The notes under the pieces were generated by a model. The model ran no database searches. It saw nothing but the letters and a program-made list of their open reading frames with translations, and was not told the origin of the DNA. Source: a virus. Taken from it: a stretch of DNA of 21,257 nucleotides. Shown one piece after another: positions 6,301 to 15,045 of this stretch. Both the position numbers and the translations under genes were made by a program. Location of the stretch: the IMG/VR virus record IMGVR_UViG_3300037245_000819, positions 1 to 21,257 of that record; one strand, given 5' to 3'. Each line of letters starts with the position of its first letter. The first letter of the stretch is position 1.

Positions 6301-9300
6301 TATGCTGTCGTTGTCCACACCAGGCTTCAACACTTTGATAGCTCCCTTCGTACTAACAGGATACTTACCGACTACAGTTTTACTTATCTGTTGTATCAGC
6401 TTCTTTTGCAAGGGACTGATAGGTGCTAATGGAACAGTCTCCATACCAATAGCCTTAGACAGTGGCCCGTCCTTTAAGTTGGGCACCAGTTCTTTAATCC
6501 ATTGGAGTGGTGTTTTGCCACCGTACTTTACGGACGGCTTATTTAATCCAGACTTATACGAGGCCACCTGTTTAATGTCTTTGCCAGTCTGGGCTGCATT
6601 GATATGCACCCACAGTGCTGCCTGCATCTCACGTGGTGTCCAGGTTGTACCAGTCTTGGCTGTCATCTGTGCTGAAAGATCGTGAAGCTTCTGACGTAGG
6701 CCGGTGATCTGGGCTATGCTAAAAGTTTCAGCCTCTTTGTTGAAAGTCAGTGGGTCACCGTAGAATGCACGGAACATCCACATGTCACCAACAGTTGCAC
6801 TCGGGTCACCCAACAGTGCCCGGCCAAACTCAGTCACCTTGAAGTTCTTGGATTCAAGATCGGCCAGCATCGATTCGGGTGACGTCCAGTTCTCATCAAT
6901 ACGTTGTTTCAATTTATTCGGAAACAAAGCACCAGGCTTGTCACGAAGTCCTAACATATAAGCATAGGTGTCCACGGCAAACATCACGTTCGTTTCGACA
7001 TCAGTCTGTGGGCTTGTGACAGCCAGCAGGATACTAAACAGGTCGGTGTCCGGACCAAAGTTCTCACTGATCATCTCCACATGCTCTGAATACCACTTCT
7101 GCAGGTTAGGTGCCTGCTTAATGACGTCCTCAGCCCACCCTAAGTAGGTCTTATCTGTCTCCATGAACTTGAGGTCAGAAATTGTCCTTGACTTGACCGT
7201 GGGACGACGTTTGGCCAGTGCCTTATCCAAAGCTATGCCAAACTTATTGGACCCCGTGAAGACGTTCTCACGGGCCACACGGAGCATATTCCAGATATCC
7301 TCATCAGACAATAGCATCTTGCTTGGATCTGCCCTAACCCCAACAAACTTAGCAGGCAACCATTTCTTGATAAAGTCCTGAAATCGTTTAAGAATACCAC
7401 GTTTTGTGGCAGGCTTAAGCTTCTCAGCCCTTCGAGCTATAATTTCCTCAGTGATCATAAGCTTGTCGGACTTCTTAAACTTGAAGACCGGCTTGCCTGA
7501 CTTGTCAGTCTCGTACCAAATATCATGCAAGTCTGCCATGTCAGCAATCGACTGGGGTTCTTTAATTGAAAACAGGGTGTATGCCTGGTTCAAGAATTGA
7601 TTGAATGCAGCTGTGTTCTTACCAAATACATTTCTCAATCCCTGGTGGGCAACCTGCTCGTGCATCCACTTCTGAACGAACTTCTCTTTGGAGTCGAACT
7701 TGTCGGCCACCATGATAAGCTTTCCATCACTGGTCCACACGGCTGACACGTTCTCAGGTATAGTCATACCAAACTCTTCTGAGGCATCGGCTATACTCTG
7801 GACAACTGTGACAGGTAATGCATTGCTGGCCACCTCGGCCATCTCATCAACCCAACCCTCCATGGTGGCAACGGTTACGTTCTCACCGAAGTCAAACGAT
7901 GTGGCATCTTCTTTGCTAAACCGTGTTGTCTTCTCACCAAACTTAAGGTGATGGTTGAAGATGTCCGTCAGCTCATCAAGCATACTCGGCACCTTTAATT
8001 GTTTCGTCACAATCAAATTCACCAGGGCATCCCACATTGTTTTGATCTTGTTGGACACAGCCTTGAACCGAGTAGGTGCAGGCATACTGTGCAGCCATGC
8101 AGCAAACTCAGGGTGTGCCATGGAGTAGGATACCAATTCGGCTATGCTTTGATCAACCTGTATGATACCCATCCGTACTCGGATGTGTGTCTTTGGATCA
8201 TCACGTAGCTGTCTCTTGAGGTCGGATGGAATAGAGTTCCACAGGTTATCAAGTTCCAAACCAAAGTCTCTCATTTCAAACCGAGTCATGTTCTTTTCAG
8301 CAATAGCTGTCAAGGCATGCACGTGCTCATGCACAACTGTTTCCATAGCCTGGTCAAGATTCTTAGCACTCGTACCAATCGACGGCAGGTTGATTATAGC
8401 AGTGTTCTGATCCTTGAGGTACATACCCTTTGAACCAGCACCGGATACACGTCGGCCGGTCCTGGGGTCAGTACGTAACTCACCCTCAAACCTTTTGATG
8501 GCATCCTCTCGTTGCTTCAAGTTATTGAACTGAGTCTTAACTGCTTCCAACTTTCCATACTGGCCGGGGGCCGTAATGAATACAGTTTTGATACCTTCCT
8601 TCTTGGTCTTGTCAAAGACAAAGGAATACTTTCCAGTTGCCATTGCAACCTGGAGTTTGTCCATCACCTCAAGGGTACCAAGTTTATCTTGCAACTTCAT
8701 CTGATCAAAATCAACTACGGTGATAGCATCATTGTTCTCGTGCCGTTGATCCAGCAACTTCTCTTGACTAATATCCAAGAAGTGCTCGGACCTGAGATCC
8801 TTGTCAGCATCGATTAACTTTGCTGAGGCTTTACGATCTGTGAACGTACCGTCGTGCTGTACAAAACCTGTAGCACCGGCCAGCTCGGCCACGGGTGCTG
8901 CCATTACCCAGTCCTCAACGGCCTGGTTCTTCATCAGGATCGATGGATGACTGGCACCCTCATATATTTTACCGTTGGGTAAACGTATAGCAGCAGCTCG
9001 AAACAAACTCTTAGCCTTGGTGGCTACATCATCGGCCATCTGCATGGCCTCTGTATCCACGATACTATCCCCAGCATCCTCAAAGAATGGCAGAGTAAAT
9101 TTGGTCCCAGCTATCTCAGTGTAATCCTCACCCTCTTTAGCCTTTCTCATTTCAGATTTATCTATAGTGGTAACCTCATCACCTTTGATGAAGTGTACCT
9201 TGTTACCCTCTGCAACTATGAAGGACTCCTGACCAAGTTCGTCAGACAGCTTCTTAGCATCTGCCTTAGTCATACCAGGTATAACAAATGGTATCTCCTG

Positions 9301-12300
9301 TGCTTCACCAAACTTGGACGTGCCAAGTCTAAACGGAATACCTGCCTTAGCTAATTTGATCTTAAGCTTGGATCTGTTAAGCATGTTCTGCTTGGGCAGG
9401 GCATCTGCACTGCCCGGGTTGTCAGACGTAACGACTACCCAGTTAGTATCCGGACGTTTAAGGTTTTCGTATGTAGTGAACTGAGTCTCCTTAGCAGCAA
9501 GCTGTGGTTCCACTGGCTTGCCAGGATCAACAACTATAGACGACCCATGTGCCATACGTGATTTATCTTTAATGGTTGCAGCAATATGATCCTTAGGCAT
9601 AGCAGTCAGGCCATCCCCAATAGCATCAAATTCGATACCTTTGGGAAGTATTGACTTGGCTTTGGCTACGGCAGTCTTTGGCTCATGTGCTTCGACCTCA
9701 GCTTTTTGCTTACTAATAGCTGCCACTCGTGCTGCCTTATCTGCCTTAGCTTCTTTGAGTTCTTCTGTACGAGTCTTACCAGCCACCGGTTTACGGAGTG
9801 CCGTACGTAAACCTGCAACTGTACGTTTACCCTTCTCAACTTTCTTAGCAACACCAGCAAGTCTCCTCTGCTCTTTCCCCTGCCTGACTTTGACATCCCG
9901 TTTCTTTTGTCGTTCAACGGCTGTGACTGCAACCTTGGCACCTTCCTTCTGTGTCTTGGCAGCAGCTGCTTCCTTCTCCTTTTTGTCTTCAAGTATGGCA
10001 CGTTTCTCCAGAAGCTTAATGTCATCGTACCCCTGTCGATCGGCTACCTGTTGTGCAATCCACTTCTCAATGGACTCATTCCTGGCCATGGTATTGGCAT
10101 CAGCATTGTTGGCACGATCTTCAATGGTACGTTTCTGTGCTTGGATTTGTAGCTTGGTAAGCTTAGACATGGGTGTCATGTCAAAGTAAGCCATCTCTCC
10201 AGTGGAGTCACGAAGCTTTATCTCAGCAACGACGTTGTCGTATAACTTAGCCACTGCTGGTTTCATTTTATTTGTGGCAGCAACGGCCTGGGTAATCAGT
10301 TCAGTCTCAAGTCCTGATGTAGTTTCAAGGGACTCGATATACTTCTGCTGCTTATCGATACGTATGTTGTTCACTGCCTTGGTCTGGGCCTGAACCTGCA
10401 GCTGGGCCTTATCATTCATTTCCTTTATGTGCATCTGTACCTGGGATATGTCGTCAGGCTTAAGGGCACGGTTACGATTGTCTGCCTCAGTGTTAGCAAC
10501 CTCTATCAACTCAATATACTTCTTGGTTAAAGTGCCTGCCTGGTCCTGGGCCATCGTGGCCATACGGAGTGCACCCTCGTGGTCACCCTCCATCATAGCC
10601 TTGTTATAGAATGAATTTAATTCACTCAGCCGGGTCTCTCCGGATTTAATCTGCACGTTGAACCTGGACATCTGGTTCTTGGTTGCAAGATCTGTGATCA
10701 CCGACTTAACAGCATCGTTGGTCTTCAACTGAGTAGCTGCCTGTTGATCCGTCATACCAAGTCTTTCGGATACAACTATCCCTTCTTCGGCAGTGTCCAT
10801 GTCCAGTAGGCCTTCCACTGTCGGACGGTTGCCGGGGGCAACGTTGATCACGTTCGGTTTAACTGCTTCCTTAGGTGTGATAAATGTGACACCATCTGAT
10901 GTGGCCTCAGCATTATAATCCTTCTCTGTCTCAACGTCTTGGTTCCTGCTGCCCATTATATGACCAGCAGCTTGAGCTACAATATTCGTGGGACCGGCCA
11001 TGCCGACACCACCAATAGCACCAACGAAACCTTGATAGGCTACACCAGCCTGGAAATCAGGACTCTTCCAGAACTCAACCATCCGTTTGATCTTCCACTC
11101 GGTTGACTTATCTTTGTGGTGAGCCATGACATCAAATATAACTTCCAGCTCAGCCTGGGCTATTTCCTCCAGACCCTCAGTAAGTCCACTCTTCCACACA
11201 GCATCAAAGAAGTTGGCAAACTTACCCATCTTCTTTGCAGCCTCTTTAGATCCAGCCTTTGCAAACTTACCAGCTGACTTTCTAAACGATCCAACAATCT
11301 TACCCATCTGGTATAACTGACTGCTGGCTTCTATGGCACCAAGCACAACACCTGCTGCCTCAGCAACTTCATACGAGTGCTGTCTATCAATACCAGAGTC
11401 GGCATACTCATTAAACTTCCCGGTCATGATGTGTGACTGGTTGACAAGCATCGATATTGCTGGGCCTACTACCGGTATCCTACCGGCCGTCATACTGATT
11501 GCCATAGGGAAGGCAAAGTGTGACATACCAGTGACTGCATCGTCAGCAACCTTCATAACTCCCCGGGCTTTTGACTCGGGAACTTCTGGTAGCCAACTCT
11601 TTAGCTCACCAATGGCATCCATGAACACTTCCCTGTTCTCATCAAACCCTTCCATGTCTGCAGGTGCATCTGGGTCTAATCCCTCGGGAACATCCATGAA
11701 CAAGCCACCACCGGCCATCATGGCCATGTCCCTGTTGGTTGGTACGTCGAACTCAGCACGGATAGCCTGTGCTTCAAAGACTGGGACAACACTACCTTTA
11801 GCAGTGGCCCACATCCTGTCCCATATATTACCAGCCTGTTCAGAAAATGTAGGTTCTTTCTTAAAGGTATCTGCCACCGGCTTACGTGGTGAGAAGATCT
11901 CTTCTGGTTTTGTTTCAGGCACCTCTGGTGTTGAGCCATAGGCAGCAAGTACTTTACTGACGTAGGCAGGGACATCATACTTGGCACCCTGCTTATTAAC
12001 ACCCCGTTTGTTTTCCCAGTTTTTCTCACTACCACTATTCCACTTGGCAGCAATCTCCTGTGGACTAAGACCATCCTTAATCCACTGATCGATCTTAAAC
12101 TTTACAACAGCCTCCTCACTCTCAGGTGTCTGTTCGATAGAACCTTTACCCTGATTATATTCTGAGGAAAACTGTTTCCAAGTAGAGGGCATAAATTGGA
12201 ATGCCCCTGTCTCTCCAGAAGCACCCTTGGCTGTGAATTTTCCACCGGTTTCGGTTTGTCTTATTGCATTTAGTAATCTTCCTGAGTCAATAGCTGGGGT

Positions 12301-12432
12301 GTCAGTGTCGTCATCATCAAATGCTCCACTGAATAGTCCACCAGTCTTAGGGGCATCAACCTCTCCCTCTTGCCCAGTATCCTCATCCTCAAATGCTCCT
12401 GAGAATAAATTTAATTTTCTTCTTGATGCCAT
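3394..12432 (-). CDS. Giant multidomain ejection (internal virion) protein with lytic transglycosylase motif, 3012 aa
   Basis: The predicted role is an internal core protein ejected with the DNA to cross the cell wall, comparable to T7 gp16 but more than twice as long. Residues 9-43 hold two SGAF-acidic repeats. Residues 50-170 resemble a transglycosylase: candidate catalytic E61 in RQTETGG, then GAFQFMPSTW at 76-85. Hydrophobic, glycine-rich stretches occur near 300-326 and 462-492. A Lys/Ala/Glu-rich helical region covers about 815-928. There are two metallopeptidase-like motifs: HEHVH at 1368-1372 with a possible third ligand E1432, and HEQVAHQGLR at 1591-1600. Segments near 1750-1950 (TSPQTDVETNV, GDMWMFRAF) and 2654 (LAPDWTESN) resemble domains of large polyvalent phage proteins. 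A membrane segment lies near 2710 and the C-terminal 100 residues are a basic coiled coil. AGGAGT precedes the ATG. Confidence 0.88.
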   Translation of the reverse strand: MASRRKLNLFSGAFEDEDTGQEGEVDAPKTGGLFSGAFDDDDTDTPAIDSGRLLNAIRQTETGGKFTAKGASGETGAFQFMPSTWKQFSSEYNQGKGSIEQTPESEEAVVKFKIDQWIKDGLSPQEIAAKWNSGSEKNWENKRGVNKQGAKYDVPAYVSKVLAAYGSTPEVPETKPEEIFSPRKPVADTFKKEPTFSEQAGNIWDRMWATAKGSVVPVFEAQAIRAEFDVPTNRDMAMMAGGGLFMDVPEGLDPDAPADMEGFDENREVFMDAIGELKSWLPEVPESKARGVMKVADDAVTGMSHFAFPMAISMTAGRIPVVGPAISMLVNQSHIMTGKFNEYADSGIDRQHSYEVAEAAGVVLGAIEASSQLYQMGKIVGSFRKSAGKFAKAGSKEAAKKMGKFANFFDAVWKSGLTEGLEEIAQAELEVIFDVMAHHKDKSTEWKIKRMVEFWKSPDFQAGVAYQGFVGAIGGVGMAGPTNIVAQAAGHIMGSRNQDVETEKDYNAEATSDGVTFITPKEAVKPNVINVAPGNRPTVEGLLDMDTAEEGIVVSERLGMTDQQAATQLKTNDAVKSVITDLATKNQMSRFNVQIKSGETRLSELNSFYNKAMMEGDHEGALRMATMAQDQAGTLTKKYIELIEVANTEADNRNRALKPDDISQVQMHIKEMNDKAQLQVQAQTKAVNNIRIDKQQKYIESLETTSGLETELITQAVAATNKMKPAVAKLYDNVVAEIKLRDSTGEMAYFDMTPMSKLTKLQIQAQKRTIEDRANNADANTMARNESIEKWIAQQVADRQGYDDIKLLEKRAILEDKKEKEAAAAKTQKEGAKVAVTAVERQKKRDVKVRQGKEQRRLAGVAKKVEKGKRTVAGLRTALRKPVAGKTRTEELKEAKADKAARVAAISKQKAEVEAHEPKTAVAKAKSILPKGIEFDAIGDGLTAMPKDHIAATIKDKSRMAHGSSIVVDPGKPVEPQLAAKETQFTTYENLKRPDTNWVVVTSDNPGSADALPKQNMLNRSKLKIKLAKAGIPFRLGTSKFGEAQEIPFVIPGMTKADAKKLSDELGQESFIVAEGNKVHFIKGDEVTTIDKSEMRKAKEGEDYTEIAGTKFTLPFFEDAGDSIVDTEAMQMADDVATKAKSLFRAAAIRLPNGKIYEGASHPSILMKNQAVEDWVMAAPVAELAGATGFVQHDGTFTDRKASAKLIDADKDLRSEHFLDISQEKLLDQRHENNDAITVVDFDQMKLQDKLGTLEVMDKLQVAMATGKYSFVFDKTKKEGIKTVFITAPGQYGKLEAVKTQFNNLKQREDAIKRFEGELRTDPRTGRRVSGAGSKGMYLKDQNTAIINLPSIGTSAKNLDQAMETVVHEHVHALTAIAEKNMTRFEMRDFGLELDNLWNSIPSDLKRQLRDDPKTHIRVRMGIIQVDQSIAELVSYSMAHPEFAAWLHSMPAPTRFKAVSNKIKTMWDALVNLIVTKQLKVPSMLDELTDIFNHHLKFGEKTTRFSKEDATSFDFGENVTVATMEGWVDEMAEVASNALPVTVVQSIADASEEFGMTIPENVSAVWTSDGKLIMVADKFDSKEKFVQKWMHEQVAHQGLRNVFGKNTAAFNQFLNQAYTLFSIKEPQSIADMADLHDIWYETDKSGKPVFKFKKSDKLMITEEIIARRAEKLKPATKRGILKRFQDFIKKWLPAKFVGVRADPSKMLLSDEDIWNMLRVARENVFTGSNKFGIALDKALAKRRPTVKSRTISDLKFMETDKTYLGWAEDVIKQAPNLQKWYSEHVEMISENFGPDTDLFSILLAVTSPQTDVETNVMFAVDTYAYMLGLRDKPGALFPNKLKQRIDENWTSPESMLADLESKNFKVTEFGRALLGDPSATVGDMWMFRAFYGDPLTFNKEAETFSIAQITGLRQKLHDLSAQMTAKTGTTWTPREMQAALWVHINAAQTGKDIKQVASYKSGLNKPSVKYGGKTPLQWIKELVPNLKDGPLSKAIGMETVPLAPISPLQKKLIQQISKTVVGKYPVSTKGAIKVLKPGVDNDSIARMGNAIVAGGRSLVAANEEMAQWYQDTFGFERVDAGLEMKLSDTALKLFSNDKGKVKFNLIRDNLAGFSGAYSRVVRFSRDAKANLDQIDKMSTVDQDAEFLKTANDSLSTTGKIHNWRDQSALNIDRFTAQLEQEFLEKFGGRKARVTRLLRVGSGRLMNTIDTELLQKAMNLYIDSGTGDNRSKAEAFAKKLIAKLKAKTLTAGESQKLDIVERMLNLSEEEVAWVDSNVRPYYEDFFQFAQEHNIIDSHVDNYVKRMWNMPKKLKDAMVSWSGAGTTGFKLTPDSGKQRSFDSIIDGWEAGMSLRTDGVLANLQAYGTEIGYTFANRRFVEYMDSLVNDTGDGVVVEIEEGFHPPDGYIQLTDRGFARPGYKVFARPDLAKVVNKIGDRAAHKFWEIPIVRGVRKLNAIIKSTILSVSMYHHLAGMRSYVIGVDKGVKLNPIKAYRRGLAKIDQQEGFSDPNYKHLGPVVDFLVREGLTLGRTQDWDEAAIMDSFVEEWIEKRKTPGARMALAGWQGARRWRRQMTTGLFGQLFAGLKAESAAIELTIAIKKKEKALKKSGDQRGLTEEEMQIEAQKIARLINADFGGLHLSRMGRNPDLQRVAQLFSLAPDWTESNWRTVFGMIPGFNKTFNKIIADNPAPPGMDKVYRKFWKGIALRGMMSAALANVAVLSLFGDDDDWQDWREMIDEQLSWKNWHKGKWMSVNMDPIYRKFGMVDPDKRALLSVVGHFKDILKLGEFTETGFIIPKSLIKHKQSPALRIVDTLMTGTDWKGARFNTVPEMIEQGGAFTQPNQFSEEPEGMEGVSSLVALFGYNVRQSLPIFSSEALQALQGESNALSSLMRAGGMDIRDTRRESMAEQKYDKINSEINKLETNLKDAQLVRDNHMILEARKDIKRYDGFNKKKARIGFAKMQLRPLNKEIKKLQAIAETDKGLTDSQERKLQRKKEKKEKVYQKFVKVMER
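12304..12408 (-). repeat. Two-copy LFSGAF-acidic peptide repeat at the N-terminus of the giant protein
   Basis: Residues 9-19 (LFSGAFEDEDT) and 33-43 (LFSGAFDDDDT) are near-identical, 24 residues apart. They sit ahead of the transglycosylase region and may be a short binding or sorting tag for assembly. The role is inferred. Confidence 0.6.
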
Positions 12433-12449
12433 TTAATGATACTCCTATA

Positions 12450-13577
12450 TTATTCTGTGCCACCAGATAGTAAACTGGCAACTTTGTTAAACACCTGGAC
12501 GAACCATCCGTCAGAACCAAAGCTCTCTTCCCCACGTTCCTCATAAGCCAGCTCAGCTTCCTCGTATAACTTCTCCATGAACTCACGGGGAATACCACCC
12601 TCAGAAACACCACCCTCAATAAAGTCGGATCTGGTTGCTGGGTTGTCGGGGTTCAAAGCTGCCTCAGCTGCTTTCCTAAATATGCCACGTGTCTTTTTGT
12701 TGTCACGTATCTTTGCCATCTTCATTGCAGTCTCTGGTGTGATCGGCTCACCTGGAAAGTCCCTACGGAGTGAAGCAGCAAGTTCCTTAGCTGCCATATC
12801 CTTGATATTCTGGGAACCCTTACCAACATCTTCTGTCTCTCTCTTAAGCTTAGTTTCCCGGGCCTTGGACTCTGCAATCTTCTGTCTGCTGACTGCCTCA
12901 TCTGTTTGACCCTTAGCTGTTCCAAACTTAGCTGCTTCAAGGGAAGCAAAGTTTTTAGCATCGATTACTCTCTGCTTCTTTGCATTCATTTCGATGAAGG
13001 AATACTTAGAGAACTCATATGGATTTGCATTCTTTGTGATATACGTCACGAACTCATCCCGGTCCCAGAAGACCATCTTACCGTTACCAGTTTTGTGTGG
13101 TATGTATTCGGGTTTGCCGTCATTGCCTGTGATTGGTTCACCAGTTTCATCATCCGTGTTATACGTGCCCATATCCCATACAGCATACGGCTTAGCAAAC
13201 TCAATTTGACCAGAGGCATTTTTCTTTTCCTGAAACTTAGCTGCCTCAATGGTGTTGTTCTGATATACCATACCGTTGTTGATCAGGTCGGTGGATGCCT
13301 TAGCCATAACCCCGGGGTCCATCTCGGACTGTGTCATCAACTGGGTAAACCTGTCATGGTTAAACTTTGCTAACTGCATTTTGTTGGCAACGTTCATTCG
13401 TTGCTGGTTTAGCTTTGACTCTTGCTCACGAACTGACAGCTCACGTTCCTTAAAGCTATCTAACTTACTTAGACGTTCGTCCTCACGTTCCTGGTCCAGC
13501 TTAGCCTGCATGCTGCCACCGAAACTGGTTAGCCCAGCACCGACACCTCTTAGAAGTGCTCTACCTAATTTTCCCAT
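12450..13577 (-). CDS. Putative internal virion / ejection protein, 375 aa
   Basis: It lies between the 423-aa protein and the giant gene, the position of gp15 in T7-type gene order. The N-terminus is basic with a Gly/Ala-rich amphipathic start (MGKLGRALLRGVGAGLTSFGGS). Residues about 25-75 form a long charged coiled coil (REDERLSKLDSFKERELSVREQ). The middle has a mixed fold containing a WD-rich segment, followed by another helical Lys/Glu/Ala region and an acidic C-terminus. No catalytic motif was seen. The start is supported by AAAGGAAA shortly upstream, and only 17 nt separate its stop from the giant gene's start. The assignment rests on context and helical composition, not on a recognised domain. 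Confidence 0.7.
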   Translation of the reverse strand: MGKLGRALLRGVGAGLTSFGGSMQAKLDQEREDERLSKLDSFKERELSVREQESKLNQQRMNVANKMQLAKFNHDRFTQLMTQSEMDPGVMAKASTDLINNGMVYQNNTIEAAKFQEKKNASGQIEFAKPYAVWDMGTYNTDDETGEPITGNDGKPEYIPHKTGNGKMVFWDRDEFVTYITKNANPYEFSKYSFIEMNAKKQRVIDAKNFASLEAAKFGTAKGQTDEAVSRQKIAESKARETKLKRETEDVGKGSQNIKDMAAKELAASLRRDFPGEPITPETAMKMAKIRDNKKTRGIFRKAAEAALNPDNPATRSDFIEGGVSEGGIPREFMEKLYEEAELAYEERGEESFGSDGWFVQVFNKVASLLSGGTE

Positions 13578-13598
13578 TATATTTTATTTCCTTTCTGC

Positions 13599-14870
13599 TT
13601 ACTTTTGGCCACTACTTGCACCCGGGCCTGAGTCGACACCAACACCACCAGCACCACCACCACCTGCTCCTGTGCCTATGCCAACACCACCCGGTGCATT
13701 ACCACCACCTGATCCCGGCATGCCGTCTCTTCCCGTGCCAGTATTACTTGCATTCTTTGACAGCAATGATGCCCTTTGTTCTCTAAGTGCTTTAGCCAGT
13801 GCCTCAGCATGAGTGAGTTCCATACTTTTTACGTCCTCACCACTTGCTGTAATAACGTTTCCAGTTTCCTCGGAAAAGAACTTTGGTACCTGCACACCCT
13901 TTTGGGTAAACTGGGCACTCTTTGTGTCACTCTCCTGGCCCAGCATCTTCTCGGCACCGGCCTGGGTCAACCCTGCTCCAATCTCTCCTGCTTTTGACAC
14001 AGCCTGGGTATCTTGCACACCACCCACCTGTGGGGTGAGTGTGGCAGCTGATTGGGTTGCACTAACCTGGCCAAGGAGCTGTTGACTCTGGCTTGACTGG
14101 ACACTGGATAATACACCGACACCCTCAGCAGTTGCTTGCAACTTTTCCCTTCGAGCACCCTCAGCAGCAGCAGCACCAGCACCGGCCTTAGCCGTGGCCT
14201 TGGATATTGCAAGGTCTCTTTGAGAGGCCTCAGATACTCCAACACCCTTAGCAGCCATGGCTCTCTTTAACTCAGTACCGGCCTCACCAAACCTCTGCTC
14301 AACAGAAGCAATGGCCTCACCAACTCTCTGTTCCTCACTTGGCAAGTTGCCTATCTGCTGTGCAAAGTTAGAAGCAAGTGAGCCAATATCTGCACCCGTG
14401 GTTGTTATGTTAGCTTTAAAGGATGCCTTTAAATGCTCACTACCAAGAAGGTCTTTAACATTTTGGTCAAGGGCTACGGTTGAGTTCTTCTCAATGAGTG
14501 GCAGCAAGGCCTGGTTTGTATTTACAAGAGCCTGCTGAAATGGCTGAAACTGTGACTCAAAGAAGTCTCTGTCGGCTTCACCCCACTCAGCCAGCTGAGT
14601 TGTCATCTGCTTCATGCTCTCAGCTGCTTCCTGGTCAAATAGAAACTCCATGTCCTGCATGACATTACCAGATACCGTCTCAGGTAGCACCTTAGGCTTT
14701 ATAGCTTTGCCACCACTGTCATCTGATCCCATGGCACTGGCAATGGCACCGGCTGCTGTAATAGCAGCAACGGCAACTGGTATCCAGTTATTTATTGTGT
14801 GATCCCTGAGTGAGTGGCCAAAACCATTGGTCCCACCAGGGAAGTCAAAGTCGTTGTCTTCTAAAAACAT
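13599..14870 (-). CDS. Putative internal virion / ejection protein, 423 aa, with membrane segment and Gly-rich tail
   Basis: Residues about 29-48 (WIPVAVAAITAAGAIASAMG) form one hydrophobic Ala-rich helix, a feature shared with T7 gp14-type ejection proteins that insert in the outer membrane. The rest is Ala/Gln/Glu-rich and helical (coiled-coil-like at 80-260). The last 40 residues are a low-complexity glycine tail (GGGNAPGGVGIGTGAGGGG) that should be disordered. AGGAGA precedes the ATG by 7 nt. As first of three consecutive large internal-type proteins it fits the gp14 slot. The function is inferred from position, the membrane helix and composition, since no signature motif is present. Confidence 0.7.
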   Translation of the reverse strand: MFLEDNDFDFPGGTNGFGHSLRDHTINNWIPVAVAAITAAGAIASAMGSDDSGGKAIKPKVLPETVSGNVMQDMEFLFDQEAAESMKQMTTQLAEWGEADRDFFESQFQPFQQALVNTNQALLPLIEKNSTVALDQNVKDLLGSEHLKASFKANITTTGADIGSLASNFAQQIGNLPSEEQRVGEAIASVEQRFGEAGTELKRAMAAKGVGVSEASQRDLAISKATAKAGAGAAAAEGARREKLQATAEGVGVLSSVQSSQSQQLLGQVSATQSAATLTPQVGGVQDTQAVSKAGEIGAGLTQAGAEKMLGQESDTKSAQFTQKGVQVPKFFSEETGNVITASGEDVKSMELTHAEALAKALREQRASLLSKNASNTGTGRDGMPGSGGGNAPGGVGIGTGAGGGGAGGVGVDSGPGASSGQK

Positions 14871-14882
14871 AGTCGTCTCCTG

Positions 14883-15044
14883 TTACTCATTTTCTTCCAA
14901 GAGTTCATCCAGCTCTGCTGGGGTGGCCCCTGTTATTTTTTCAAGTGTTATCTTAATTGCCATGAGCACTTCACGTAGCTGGGGATCTTCACGAATTGAT
15001 TTTCCTGCTATGTCCGGTATGCCGGGTAATTTTATTACAGCCAT
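14883..15044 (-). CDS. Small conserved-type phage protein, 53 aa
   Basis: A short gene between the nozzle and the first ejection protein. The product starts MAVIKLPGIPDIAG and continues with a helix (DPQLREVLMAIKITLEKITGATPAELDELLEENE). The pattern of a short Pro-containing start, then 'LRxxLxAIKxxLExxTG', resembles small proteins often found among phage tail and virion genes, where their role is unclear. GAGGAG at 15055-15060 lies 10 nt before the ATG. The ATG begins 1 nt after the nozzle stop. Tight spacing and the strong ribosome binding site make this a real gene. Confidence 0.75.
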   Translation of the reverse strand: MAVIKLPGIPDIAGKSIREDPQLREVLMAIKITLEKITGATPAELDELLEENE

Positions 15045-15045
15045 A

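Noticed and set aside
11333-11941. Plus-strand open frame of 202 codons inside the giant gene
   Set aside because: It lies antisense to a clearly coding region with recognisable domains, has no ribosome binding site of note and its Ser/Ala/Pro-rich composition is what an antisense frame of an Ala/Gly-rich gene gives. The same applies to 6140-6685 and 9641-10189.
3394-12432. N4-type virion RNA polymerase as the identity of the giant protein
   Set aside because: The N4-gp56-like capsid and the large size suggested it, but I could not see T7-family polymerase motifs, whereas transglycosylase and metallopeptidase-like motifs are visible. A profile search for the polymerase would settle this.
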